A DNA stretch of 64,000 nucleotides from Phanerodontia chrysosporium (lineage: Eukaryota > Basidiomycota > Agaricomycetes > Polyporales > Phanerochaetaceae), in NCBI GenBank assembly GCA_001910725.1, contig MJGA01000037.1, positions 62,001-126,000 of the forward strand, read 5' to 3'. The notes under the pieces are model-generated. The model ran no database searches and was not told the origin of the DNA. It worked only from the letters and a program-made list of their open reading frames with translations. The stretch's first letter is position 1. The number at the start of each line of letters is the position of its first letter. Made by a program: the position numbers and the translations under genes. Positions 34,895-46,402 of the stretch are shown piece by piece.

Positions 34895-36680
34895 TTACGA
34901 CTCGAACCTCTCCAACACTTGCTCAGGCAGGATCGACGCCTGGTTCGTCCGTTTCATGAGCGTCAGCGTGCCCTCTCGGCACACCAAGCTCATCTTGCAC
35001 CCCTTCCCACGCGCCATCACCGCGCTCTGGATCTCCTCGAGCAGGGCGCGGAGCCGCCGCAGGCCGGGCTGGACAGCGTCCGCGACGCCGCGCAGCGCAG
35101 AGTCGGGCGCGCGGAGCTGCACGTGCCGCACCTCCGCGAACGTGCCGCCGTGGTGCACGCCGAGCATGCAGTGCGGCGTCTGCCCGAGCAGCAGCTGCGG
35201 GTACACCTCGTACCAGCGGATCTGCGCCATGCTCCGCGCGCTCCGCGACTTGACTTTGATGATGGAGTCCTGCGGGACAGCCGCCCCGCCGCTCTGCACC
35301 GCCAGGCCGTGGTAGTTGGCGGTAGGCGGGGTGTCCGCGGTCGGGAGCGTGCTCGCGCCATGGGCGGGCTGAGTAACGCTGTCTGCCTTGGATTCGCCGT
35401 CTTCACTATCCTCTGTTTGGGTGATCTCTTCTCTGGTGTTCTTTTTGGTATCTTCAGCCTTGGTGTCGTCTTCTTTGGCGTGCTCTTCCTTTGCTTCTTC
35501 TTCCTTGCTTTCGTCTTTGTCGGTGTCCTCTTTCTTGACGCCTACGGTGCTGGGCAGGGACGTGCTGGCTTCAGTTATAGTCCTTGGTGGGGCGTCGATA
35601 TCGCCGGCTTCGTTAGTGGTAACAGTCGAACAGACTGATGTCTCCGGGCTGGGGCCGTCATCTGGAGGCGGGGACGAGATGTCGAGAGACTCCAGTGCGC
35701 TCACAAGTGGGTCGACCACGGGGTCTGTATCTTCTGACATAATATTCTGCTCAGGACCGAAGCATGCGTCCACTTCGCATCTCACAATCATCTTCAGGCC
35801 CGCAAAATTCTGCACGACAGGATCAATCCCACCGCACCACTCGAGCAACGCTGACACTCACATACGACACGACACGATGATGTCCGGCAAACACTGCGCG
35901 CTCGCACCCAGGCGCAGGCGCCGTGCACATTTGCTCGAATCCGTCGCCATACCCCGCTACTCCGTGTGCAGCGTGGTGCTCCGCGGTGCGCTCCTCCCAG
36001 CGCTGCATGAGGAGTGTCCAGGGCCCGCAAGCTCCAGATCGATGCGGAAGTCGGCGGGCGGCGCCGTGCCGTCCGCGAAGGCCCAGAGCTTGCGCAGGTT
36101 GTTGCGGTCCGTGACGATGTCGACGGCGCTCCAGTCGGCGGGTGGCGCACCGTGGGCGGCGAGTGTGTCTGCGGCGGCGAAGAGCGGGAGGAGCGGTGCT
36201 GCGCTGAAGCGGTGCGCGTTCTGGTACACAAAGGTGATCCCGGCGTCGCGCGGCACCGTGAACGGGAACGCGAGGTCGTTGCGCCACACGCGCGGGAGCC
36301 TGCATTTGCCACGCTGCCGTCAGACGCGCCGTCTCCGAGAGGCGGGAAGACGCACCAGGCACGATGATCGTCGGCACATTGCTATCGAGCCAGCTGTACG
36401 ATGCGACGTACTGCACATCCTCGATCTGGACGTCGTCGCCACCCACGACCGGGTCCGGCTGCGCGATGACCTCGATGGTGCTCGGGTAGAGCCCCGAGAG
36501 GATGTTCATGCCTGGGATGCGCGGCACCGACGGCTTCCCTCGAGGCACAAAGTCGCCGCGCCCGCGCATACCTCGCCCATAGAAGCGCCCGCGGAAGGGG
36601 CCGTCGGTGAACGTCGTCCCACGCCCGCGCGCAGGTGCATTGAAGCCAGGACTGCGGCGGTCGCGCGCGTTTGAGTTCAT
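34895..36680 (-). pseudogene. VPG-motif family, copy J (two frameshifts)
   Basis: Exon 1 from the ATG at 36680 has an RG-rich start (FRGRFYGRGMRGRGDF) and ASYSWLDSNVPTIIVPG. Exon 2 (LPRVWRNDLAFPFTV, VDIVTDRNNLRKLW, FRIDLELAG) can only be joined to exon 1 by assuming a one-base loss at the acceptor. A second one-base loss separates ELAG from PWTLLMQRWEERTAE near 36025. Exon 3 is open: GLKMIVRCEVDACFG, then an acidic Lys/Glu/Asp-rich insert of about 50 residues, VPQDSIIKVKSRS and the end QVLERFES. Compared with intact K and I, the breaks are clear, so it is called a pseudogene. Confidence 0.7.
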
Positions 36681-37153
36681 CCTGAGGGCAGGCGGCCAGG
36701 CTGTCGTCGTCGTCAGCGGCAAGAGCCACTGCGGGCTCAGAGCTGTGCATCTCTGAAAGGCAGCATACACACGCGCGGCCCTCGTGGAAAGAACTCGGAG
36801 CGCAAAGGGGCCGCGCGACAAAGCGGTGCGCAGGTTGTGTTTGTATCTATGGATGCCGCTTACGGAATACTTTCCCAGGACCCTCGGCACTCTTGCCACT
36901 GCCTGCCTCCGCGTCTCCATATCCCTCATGTGCCGACGCAGTCTTCCATCGCATATATCGCATTCTTTCGGGGCAACAATACGCAGCAGCATGCACGCAG
37001 TGCGGGGCATACAAAGCGCAGGGCCTTTTGGTGCAGAGCCTGCACGAATGGACGGAATTGGACTCGGAGAATAACGAGACCCTGGCAGAGCCGCGCCACG
37101 AGTGCAACACGCGGCCGAATGCGCGCCTAAAGGTACACGGTTGAACTGCGACC
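36681..37153. other. intergenic, divergent
   Basis: Between the start of copy J and BTB copy G; open frames here are short and featureless. Confidence 0.35.
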
Positions 37154-38892
37154 ATGTCGACGTCCCCTGCCTTCAGAGACATGCCCGCCAGCGATGCCCT
37201 CGAGGATGCCCTCGCTGACTCGCTCGCGGGCATTTCGTTTGCCGATACGACGTTCTATGCACCCGTGCACCGCGGCTCGTCCGCCCCTCGGCGCGCCATC
37301 TACGCAAACAGCCGCATCTTGCAGGCGGCCTCACCGTACTTCTGCAAGCGCAAGTGCTTGGGCAGCCGCGAGGTCACTACGTTGTGCTGACGTCTCTTCC
37401 AGTGCTGGCGGGCGTCACGTCCGGGGAGCAATCGACGCCGGCGTTGCAGCTGCTGCTGACGACGAAGACAGCGATATTGAGGACGAGGGCGAAGAGCGGA
37501 GCGAGAAGAGCGGACACGACACGAACGAAGCCGAGCCGGCTTTGGGCTTGCCAGCTGAAATTTCGATGGAAGGCACCAAGGCATTCGAGGACTCGAAGCA
37601 GCCGGTATGTGATTTTCCAGCGCTATGCAGCCTACGTCTGTAAATTCATGACCACGCTATGGCGCTGATGAGAGTTTGAAGGAGAGATATATCAACACAG
37701 ATGACCTGTGCAGGGGTTCTTCTCGCTGCCATCCAGGCCGCACACGCGTGGTACACTTGAACTCAGTAGCCGCAAACACGTGAGCCACACTTCCATCACC
37801 CGTCTCGACAATAATCTTTGACCCTGTCCAGCCTCGAGGCAGCAATCTTCTACATTTACACCGGCCGAGTCTATTTTCTGCCACTGCGCTCTAAGGGCAC
37901 AGAGGCTCGTACGCAGGCACTTATGATGCACACGATGAAGCACCCCCGTCGGCCGATATGCTCGCCTAAATCACTGTTTCACTTCGCCTGCGAGGTGCTG
38001 AACCGTTGAGATGGTACTCGTCACTGCGCTGCTAACCAGGCACTCAGGCAGGCCTCAAGGAACTCGCAGCCTATGCCGAAGCGCACATCTTCGCACAACT
38101 CGACGCAAAGAATATCCTCAAAGAGTGCTTCTCCCAATTCACATCCCGGTTTGTCGTCCTGCGCGTTCGCAGCTTACTCGGTCGCTTATAGCATACAGAC
38201 ATCCGCACATCCTGTAGCGTCAGACTACGCTTCTCCTGCGCGACTACTGGATGCCTGCAACCAAGGATGCGCTTGGGCCGATAATGGAGGGTGTTGTGGG
38301 CGGCGAGCTCCCATACGCGGCTCCAGCGCTCATGACGCTGCTACACGCAATACCTGCCCCGCCAACGTCAGGTCCCATCCTGAAAACGAAGTGCCACAAG
38401 GACTCGGAAGAGATGCCTGCACCCACCATAGCGCGCTCTGCCCCTGCGCAGCCTGTAGGCACACAAGCGGTTCCAGGCTACGCCAAAGCCCTGTGCAATG
38501 CCAATGCACACAGGCAGAGCACACGGTCCAATCCAGACGTAAAGCAAGTTGCATCGAACTCTGCGCCAGCAGCTAGTCAGGCGCCACCCGCCTTGCCAGC
38601 ACCTGCGCGCGGCACGGTGCTTGGGGCGGTCGCCCGCACTGAGACTGCCGGCGCTCCCTGCGCGGGTGGCTTCACTGCTGCGCCGCCCACCGAAACTGCG
38701 ATCGCTGCACGTCCTATGCATGACGCCGGCGAGCAGCCAGAGGCTAGATACTGCACATGTCGACTGTGCAAGCGCGCGAGAGCAGCCATCTACATAAACC
38801 CAGGACGTCCGGGGGACACAGCTAGGCGTTGCACACGAGCAGGAGGCGGCGTCGTCTGCATGCGGTGCGGCGAGCAGCATTCCTTCGAATAG
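37154..38892 (+). pseudogene. split-BTB gene, copy G (one in-frame stop)
   Basis: All six exons are present. Exon 1 MSTSPAFRDMPASDALEDAL to IYANSRILQAASPYF. Acidic insert ADDEDSDIEDEGEER. Exon 3 TRVVHLNSVAANT with GTGAGC donor. Exon 4 LEAAIFYIYTGRVYFLPLRS to ICSPKSLFHFACE. Exon 5 GLKELAAYAEAHIFAQLDAK. Exon 6 starts HPHIL, then TAG (38215-38217) where A and B have the GAG of ILERQ, and continues open as LLLRDYWMPATK, GELPYAAPALMTLLHAIPA, a Pro/Ala tail, CTCRLCKRARAA and CMRCGEQHSFE. The tail CxCxxC block resembles that of copy A. With a single nonsense change and little other decay, this is a recent loss, or a truncated product is made. Confidence 0.7.
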
Positions 38893-39042
38893 GCCGAGGT
38901 CATAACTCCGGAGGGTTCCCGAGTCCGTTTTCATCAGTTATCGCGTATAGATACGAGATTGTTCTGCTTGGAATACTATTTATGAGCAATAAACTTGTGA
39001 GAAAGCGTACACATAGACAGACTCTCATAGATAGTGCCCTCA

Positions 39043-39500
39043 CTCCAGCCTCGTCGGCCTGCTGCGGTGCAGGTTGAAGGTCCGTGTTGATCAGTCTGCT
39101 GCGTGGGTTGGGCTAGCGCCCGCGGAGCGGGCGGCGGACGCGTCACGAGCTGCCGCTGGGTGGGCGGGTCGTGACACGGTTCGCAGACTGATTCGACACG
39201 AAAAACAACAACCGAGATGTATTCCGACCAGTAGAGACAGTAAACACCGGCCTAGGAAACCACAATGTGCAGTACAGGGTGGGATGGTGGGATAAGAAAA
39301 CGGCTATGACGACTGAGACGGCGGTGAGAAAAACTGCACGGGCAGACGACTGCGAGGCAGATGGCGGTGCGAAGTCAAGAAAACTTCCTCCCGTCTGTTC
39401 CCGGTGCTGAAAGGGGGCACCCTGCCCTGGCTCAGGCGCTCGGCTGGACGTTAGGCGCTTGCCTCACGAGCTCGGCCAGCCCTGGCACTAAGGAAGAGTA
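39043..39500 (+). repeat. 0.4 kb inverted repeat, left copy
   Basis: Degenerate inverted match to 44424-44825. Shared blocks include GACGCGTCACGAGCTGCCGC (right copy, reversed, GACGCGTCACGAGCACGCCGC) and CAGGCGCTCGGCTGGACG (right TTAGGCGCTCGGCTGGACG), in the same order. It also holds a local hairpin-like pair (GATCAGTCTGCTGCG near 39089 and CGCAGACTGAT near 39183). Type of element unknown. Confidence 0.65.
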
Positions 39501-40531
39501 CCGCGGAAACTGGAAAGGTGCATGTGGCCTTGGGACTCGTGAGATCTCGCGTGAGACTCGGCGGGGCACGTGACGGAGGGCGATTCGTCTTCGATATTCC
39601 CACGATCAGTTATTCTGCAAAGCCATTCAAGTTCGTTCCCACGATCAATACCACGGCCGATACGACTTCACTGCAACGGAATCAGCGGCCTCCATGGCAC
39701 AACGCCATGCTCACCGGCTCGATGGCTCACTCTAACACCTATATCTTTGAATAGCTCGATTGGGATCATCCATTCTTAGCTGGGAAGCCGCCGAGGACGC
39801 TGAAGGGTAGAAGTCATGTTTCAGGTCTTCACAGTTCGCAGCACAACTCACCGCAAACCTTCTAGCCGATAAGGCGTGGCCTTCGGAGCCTCGTACGCAC
39901 AATGTACCTAAGTGTACTCCACTAGGTTAACAGAGGTACCGGTCGACGGCGCAGAGACAAGTATTTTTTTTCGAACAGGGCCCATAGTCGTCATCTCTGT
40001 CGACAGAACTGTCCGCTGTGCTCTCCGCAATGCTCTTGCACAAGGCGGGCAGTACTTTTTCCTGCCTGGTTGTATAGCTCGTATTGTCAACTTACCGAAA
40101 TCATTTCCAGGTTCATCCTCAATCAACACCTTCAATCTCAGCGGCATGGTGATGGCCCCCTCCGCGCGACCACCGCGTTCGTCTGATTCTTCTAGCAATA
40201 ATTCGAACCCCATGTATAGAGTACTGAAGGTCGTTAACTGCGGTCCACATAGTGTAGAAGCCAAATGACTACCGCCTTGCCTGGTCGTGCTTATTTGGCT
40301 GTACATTATGTATGCGTAAAGATTCTTGTCAGCCTGCAGACGCCTCCATGCCAAATTCAAATGTCCCACGCATTTTCTCCAGGCGCCATGTTTATATACG
40401 TCTCATCGTGAATCGCTGCCCCTCGAGGCGCACCAACTGCATTAGACTCCTCGACTACCACATCCTAGCCATCCACCTTCGTGCGTATCCTTCGTTTTAC
40501 TTGCGCTGAGGCAGTGCTAATTTGATCCAAG
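39501..40531. other. intergenic
   Basis: AT-richer DNA. Open frames on both strands at 39908-40369 (153 codons minus, 118 plus) show no domain and overlap each other; not called. TTCCCACGATCAGT occurs at 39597 and again at 44395. Confidence 0.35.
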
Positions 40532-41921
40532 ATGCCAGGCCAAGGTGCCAGCAGCGGGACGGGAACAGTACATGGCGATGCAGGCGGGGGTCACGGTGCT
40601 GGGGGAAACGGAGACGAGGGGCGCGAAGAAAGAGCTGACTTTGTGGCGAGGGTAAAGAGGACTGTCATGGACGGCTTGAAATCAGAGCCTCTGCGCACCA
40701 TCTCCAAACCCCGAGAACAGGAAACTGTCGCCGACGACGCGGACAAACATGCTGCAATCACCAATGTCGAGCACGTTGCATCCTACAGCTGGGTCGATGT
40801 TGACGCACCGACCATCGCCGTCCCAGGTCAGCTCCGTTCTTTCCCTGATCGCTATGTGGCGACTCACTGCTCTCAGGCTCGCCACGTCTCTGGGCGCCGC
40901 CATCGCTGCCCGTCACGGTGCCGGCCGACGAGGGGCGGGGATTCATCGATCAGAACGGCTTCCGCCTCGAGAAGCACGCGCTCGTCCCGCTCTTTGCTGC
41001 TGCCGATGCATGCGGCGCGGCGCTCGACTGGGGGACGGTCGACGTCGTCACCGACCGCAACAACCTGCTCAAGCTGCTCTCGTGGATCGCGCCCGGCTGT
41101 GCAAAGTCCAAGCACCGCTCTGGGTTCCGCATCGACGTCGCGCTTGCCGGCACGCGCACGCTGCTCATGCGCCGCTGGGAGGAGCGGCCCGTCGTGTACG
41201 GTGCCCGCGGGTATGGCGACGGCTTCGAGCGGGCGTTCTCGCGGGGCGTCCTGGGCTCTAGCGTGCGCGGCACACTGGCAGGGCACAACCGGGTGGTGTC
41301 ATACGTGCGTTGCATACGGTCACGGCTGATATTGTGGCGTCGATGCTGAGCACGATGCAGAATTTTGATGGGTTGAGGATGGTCGTGCGATACGAGGTCG
41401 ATGCGTACCATGTGCCGGCACAATCTCCCGTGGATGCGCTCGCTGGCCAGCTCTCCACCTTGGCTGTCGCTCCCGCCCCAGATAACTCTGCACCCGACGT
41501 CTCTGCCATCGTCGGCGTGGAGCGCGCAGGCGAGATTATCCCACAGACGTCGCTTGTGAAGATGAAGTCCCGCTCAAGGACGAGCAAATCACAGTTTCTG
41601 GAGGCTGCGTACCTGCAGCTGCACCTCGGGCAGATACCGGCGATCTGCATCGGCGTGCACGACGGCAAGGGGACGTTCAACATGGTAGACATCCTGTCGT
41701 ATCATTCTGAGCGCTTCTACACTGCGCGGGAGAAGGCGCGTGCGCCCCTCCGCCGGCTGCGCCGGCTGCTTGAAGACATTCGGGACGTGATCAAGGAGCG
41801 CGGACCTGACGTGCAACTCAGTCTCGTCTTTCGCCAGGGTGAACTGCTTCTTATGCAGCGCGGAGACGATGACGCGATTCTTCCCCCTTCCTTGCTCAGG
41901 CGTTTCAAGAGTGAGGTTTGA
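40532..41921 (+). CDS. VPG-motif fungal protein (database label 'GGPP synthetase'), copy K
   Basis: Three exons 40532-40826, 40877-41304 and 41361-41921, 427 residues, all splice phases consistent. Gly-rich N-terminus (GGGHGAGGNGDEGREER), then ASYSWVDVDAPTIAVPG, SPRLWAPPSLPVTV, HALVPLFAAADACG, VDVVTDRNNLLKLL, FRIDVALAGTRTLLMRRWEE, RGYGDGFERAFSRG, GHNRVVSY, FDGLRMVVRYEVDAY, IPQTSLVKMKSRS and a helical C-terminal part (LRRLRRLLEDIRDVIKERG). This is the cleanest of the family here and serves as the reference for copies I, J and L. Cytosolic by appearance (no signal peptide or membrane segments). Function unknown. Confidence 0.8.
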
Positions 41922-42201
41922 GACCGTGGGTTCTAGACATGGTTAGTCGCTGATAATTTCACCGCATGCTTTTTGGATTAGTAGTCATTGAAAATGAATG
42001 TTTACATGGGACGAATGAGTTGAATACATGGTGTCGAGGCGACTAAGATAACCATCCTTCTTCTTGGGCCGACACGCGCGTCCTCTGCCCCTCGCATCGC
42101 ACACTCACAAAAATACGCCCGAACCAATCCCACAACACCTCCGACCCTGTCGCGAAGTAGCTCTCCCGGTTCACCTCCCTGACAGCGGAGACTTCCTGTT
42201 G
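41922..42201. other. short convergent intergenic region
   Basis: Separates the stops of copy K and the second F-box gene; nothing else seen. Confidence 0.4.
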
Positions 42202-43626
42202 CTAATCTCCAGCGCTGTCTGCCAATTCTTCCAGACGCATCCGGACACTGTCCATATCAGGAGGAGACATCAAGTGCTCCACCCGCTCCTCTGCGGTCAG
42301 TGTGCGTTCCGTGCCGTGCTCCGAGACGACCGTGGTTGGTGTGCTCAGAATCTGCTTCATTGAATACTCCACGTAGTGCATGACCTCCACGTGGACGAGA
42401 TGCACAGGACCGTGCGTGAAGAGGCGACCCTCCAGGATGCTGAGCAGTAGGTCGCGGAACGCCTGCTCGGTGTCCGTTCCGATGATAACATGATGGGACG
42501 GAGTGTCGTCCGCGCGGACGAGTTCGTCCCAGAAGTGGCTGACTGCAGAGACAAGGAGTGACCCGTGCATCGCAGGAAAGTGGTACTTGCACGATCCGGA
42601 GAGTACACCGGTATCTTCGGGGCAGGAGAGGCGAAATTCAGCGAGCAGATTCTCTCCGCCAAAGTGATACTGCCAGTACAGCTCCATGGGTGGGTTCTCG
42701 ACCTTGACAAAAAAGTGTTCTAAGCCCAGTCAGCTCGGTACTAAATTCACTCGCAGATACACGTGGTTCTCACCCTCTATAGATTGGGACCCTGAGCGGA
42801 TGACCAGGGAGAGCGGTTCGTGTTGGTCTGGCTGCATGTCCAGAGCGCGAGTCAAGGACTGCAAAGCCAATGCACTCGCCTCGCTGGCCCGTGCAGAAGT
42901 GCGCTGGCATCCACGCACGTGCTCGCCGAGCGCGATCCAAAACGGGAGAGATGATGCTTGCGGGATGCATTTGCAAAGCTGCACCACCAAATCGCCGTCT
43001 TGGAAACTCCGCGGAGCGGGAAGCCGGCGTATTGTGTCGAGTTCGGACTCGTCGGCGAACTCGACGTCTCGCAGGGTAAGTGTGGAGATGCGCATGCAGC
43101 GCACGAAGCGCAAGAAGTCGCGAATTGAGAGTCCGTGTATGCCGTGCATGTGGAGATTCTTCAAGTAAAGCAGGCTTCTCGGGAGTATCCTGGGGAGGGA
43201 TGCAGATGGAAGCGCCAGCGGCGAGGTGCGGGAGGTATCGCCTCGCATAACCCAATTGATCTCGACAATGATACACTGAGAGGATATTGCGGGTATCACT
43301 GGCAATGACATGAACGGCGGGATACTGGATACTGGCCCGTCGTGATTTCGTTTCACCCGCAACAGGCAGTCCCGGATGCTGGGCGCCAAGAAATTCGGCG
43401 CGTCGAGCAGCTCGGAGAACATCTGTTCATCCTCGCGAGTTCGGAGCGTTATGTTCCTCCACAGAAGAGGGCGAATGAACGTTGCCCAACGGCGACATGT
43501 CTGGCTGCAAGAAGCCAGCCCCAGCTTGCCCGGGTCATAATAGATGTCGAGGCCAGATCTGTCGAGACGGACGAGGATAGCTTCGAGAAGTTCCTCAGGA
43601 AGAGAAGCTCCTAGCGAATCTGACAT
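42202..43626 (-). CDS. F-box protein
   Basis: The N-terminus reads LGASLPEELLEAILVRLDRS, then LASCSQTCRRWATFIRPLLW, a standard F-box (Skp1 binding). Degenerate leucine-rich stretches follow (LPRSLLYLKNLHMHGIHGLS, RISTLTLRDVEFADESELD). One intron near 42705-42753 (CGA|GTGAAT to GTCAAG) joins HVYLR to VENPPMELYWQYHFGG, and the second exon runs to the stop at 42202. About 460 residues. The ATG at 43626 is the nearest to the F-box; 43632 and 43689 are alternatives. It shares no close similarity with the F-box gene at 3311 beyond the domain. Substrate unknown. Confidence 0.8.
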
Positions 43627-44423
43627 TAGCATTGGCTGGGCGTGCAGTGGCGCACCTCTGGACGACTCTCGGGTCGAAGATGAGAGCAAGTCTCAGCGAG
43701 CAATCGCAACCTAGGACACCGTGTGAGTATCGATGCGTATCACATCGGGGCGCGGTCGAAATGCCTAATACACTGCATACCTGGTAAAACGTGGGACGTA
43801 CTGCGACTCTACCGGAACTGATCGGCCCACGCAGCGATAAGTCGAACTGCCGCCACTAGCAAATGAGCGTATCTCGCACTGGGTCGCACCTGTGGAGACG
43901 TATTATTAAATTTTGTGCGGCATATACCGTATCAAGCAGCACTCACCAAAGTCGCCACGGGTGGTTCAGTGTTAATGTCGGGCCCGCTGAAGATAAGCTA
44001 CGCTGGCGAAAGTGCGGCATCGTGGACCCGGTGCAAGGCCTCGAGGCTAGGTTAGATCATGTGCTTACATCAGCACTTCGCTGTCCCGGGTCCTTGGACC
44101 TTGACGCTGTCCGGGGATGACGGCGTCCGAGCGAGTCAGAACCCCCTGCTTATGCGCATCGCGAAAACCTGAGATTTTCTCTATAAGTAGATTCAGGAAA
44201 TATGCGACAAATATACACCGACGAAGCCACTACACCGAGGGATACTATTCACCCGCGGAAGCAGATACTTATTGACTTGACACGCTACTTCATCACCGTC
44301 GCGAATCGCTATGAGCATGCAAGGGGGCAGTGTGGTTCCCGTTCGGAGGAGGCTTCCGACCACTTACCAGGATTCCCACGGTTGCAACACCACATTCCCA
44401 CGATCAGTAATCGGTCAATACTT
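43627..44423. other. intergenic
   Basis: No supported gene; small open frames without domain content. Confidence 0.4.
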
Positions 44424-44825
44424 GCTGCGGCCCTAGTGGCAGGGCTGGTCGAGCCACGTGAGACGAGCTCCTAGCGTCCAGCCGAGCGCCTAAGCAGAGC
44501 GAAGTTTTTCTGCTTCGCACCACCGCCTACCCGCCGCCGACTGCTCTCGCAGTCGCGCTCTGCTGTACTCTACAGTCGTTTTATTCCCGCCCACCCGTCC
44601 CTAAAACATCTGTACTCGCGTTTCCCTTGTATACACATTTCTTCTACTGCTTTGCGTCCTCGTGCGACGACGTCCGCGAATCGTGTCCGAGCCCGCCCGC
44701 CCAGCGGCGTGCTCGTGACGCGTCCGCCGCCCGCTTCGCGGGCGCTTACCCAACCTCTCGAGCAGACGTCCACCGCACAGACGGTTCCCCGTCCGCGCTC
44801 ACGCGTTGGTGACGAGGCTGGAAGT
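44424..44825 (-). repeat. 0.4 kb inverted repeat, right copy
   Basis: Inverted partner of 39043-39500. Shared blocks in order (read on the minus strand): GAGGCTGG-type end, CCCGCGAAGCGGGCGGCGGACGCG, then AGGCGCTCGGCTGGACGCTA. The pair encloses copy K and the F-box gene. Confidence 0.65.
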
Positions 44826-45129
44826 TCGTCCGTCCTTTCTTGTTCTTACTACACCTTCACTGTAACCTTCATGACCGACGTGGCACTTGCAGACCCATGA
44901 GAATGGCCTTCAGTTCCTCATATCTATATGCTTCGCAGATTATTTGCTACACGGACGTCTACTTATCCACAGGACGACGCTTGTTCTCAGGTCGTAGGAA
45001 CAGCTCAATTCGCCCTTCAAGCTCCTTGGAGCTTGCAACAGGCAGCATATCCAACTGCCACGGTCAAAAAAAAGCTGCATGTGAAGCAGTTTCCGACACA
45101 GGGCTTGATTAGGGCCGTACGCCGCCGTA

Positions 45130-45730
45130 CATAGGCCACGGCGGGTTCCACTCGTTCAGGTTTTGGCGAAGACTTCGACCAGGGCTTCTCGCCGGATTCC
45201 AATGTCAAAGCATGTTAGCACGACACAATCCAGCGGTATCATAGTACGTGTGTCTTTGTTTGTCGTGCGTTAGACCGTCGATGCTCAGATCTAGGCAGGG
45301 TTTCAATGGGGTAAACATGGTCGTACAATACGAAATTGATGCATACCTCGTTCCGCAAGAGCTGTGGGCTAGCTTGCTGGCTGACCGATTGTGCATCTGA
45401 GCATGGCCCCACCCTTTGAAAGCGCCGCACCCATTGCTGTGACTATCGTCAGCGCAAAGACGATACGACAGCGCTCGCCGCTAAAGCTCAAGCTGTTTGC
45501 GAGGTACACTGTCACAATACCTTGAGAACCCGCACTCATAGTTGCACCTCCGGCAGATCCCGCGCTTCGTGTCCGCGTATATCATATGAACGTACGTCAA
45601 CGATACAATGGTAGTGACCGCTCTATCGGCGCCTTACTCTCCATCTGTGCAGTTCGAATCAGATTAGCATCTTCGCCCCAAGACACCGGACCGTTTGTGC
45701 ATCATACACGAGCAACGGACGTACCCCCGC
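45130..45730 (+). pseudogene. VPG-motif family relic, copy L
   Basis: Plus-strand fragments match copy K in order but in broken frames: TRSGFGEDFDQGFSPDSN and LARHNPAVSY (K: GHNRVVSY), then FNGVNMVVQYEIDAYLVP (K: FDGLRMVVRYEVDAY), then the YLENPHS-stop-LHLRQIPRF region (K: YLQLHLGQIPAI). The intron position between SY and FNG is kept. Stops and frameshifts make it non-functional. The first exon is not recognisable. Confidence 0.65.
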
Positions 45731-46402
45731 CGCTGCGGGAGTTGGCTTGAGAACGACGCCTGCAATGCGTCCGCCACGCAGTACAGTCATGGCTTACCCT
45801 GCGTGTCCACCAGGTGAGTGGCTCCGTAATCGCCGGTTATCTCTATTCCACGTGCTTATGTACGTCAAGCTCGACCAAGATTCCGCCCACGAGTTCAGCC
45901 AGCGGACTTCCGCGTTGCCACCGGAATGGATTTCTTGTTCACTAAACTTCATCGCTTTGATCACTCAGTTTCAATGACATTATTCCCTGGATGCCCATTG
46001 GACAGGGAGTGTTCAAGCTGTCTATTATTTGCGGATATGCTCCAGCCGCTCCATTGCTCTCACCCCGACCTCATACCCGATGCCACGCTGTACAAGGGTC
46101 TGGCCTCACGGGAGCCGCATGGGGCTGAGTTCAGACTTGCTCGTCGTTCCGTATATGTGATCAAGTTCCTGTCCAGAGGCGCAGGGGCCGATACCGCTCA
46201 CAAGTCGTCCCCTTCGCTCGCCCGACCGTCATCGCAGCTGCACCGAAATGTGAGTTCCCGCTCATCGCACCTCCAACTCTGAACCGAATTGCGCGCCCAG
46301 GTCGGCTCGGCAGCATTACCTGATAGCGCGACTTGCGGGTACGTCACCTAACATGTTCCCGCGGAGCCCGCCGCTCATGTCACGACGACAGAAATCCGGG
46401 TC
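45731..46402. other. upstream region of the C2 gene
   Basis: Open frames at 45747-45977 and 45926-46282 have no domain. Upstream exons of the C2 gene could lie here, since its C2 frame is open leftward to about 46370. Confidence 0.3.

Noticed and set aside
39908..40369. 153-codon minus and 118-codon plus open frames
   Set aside because: Overlap each other, no domain, no splice or start support.
33130..41921. Naming copies I, J, K geranylgeranyl diphosphate synthase
   Set aside because: Only the database label suggests it; the two Asp-rich motifs of that enzyme are not present.
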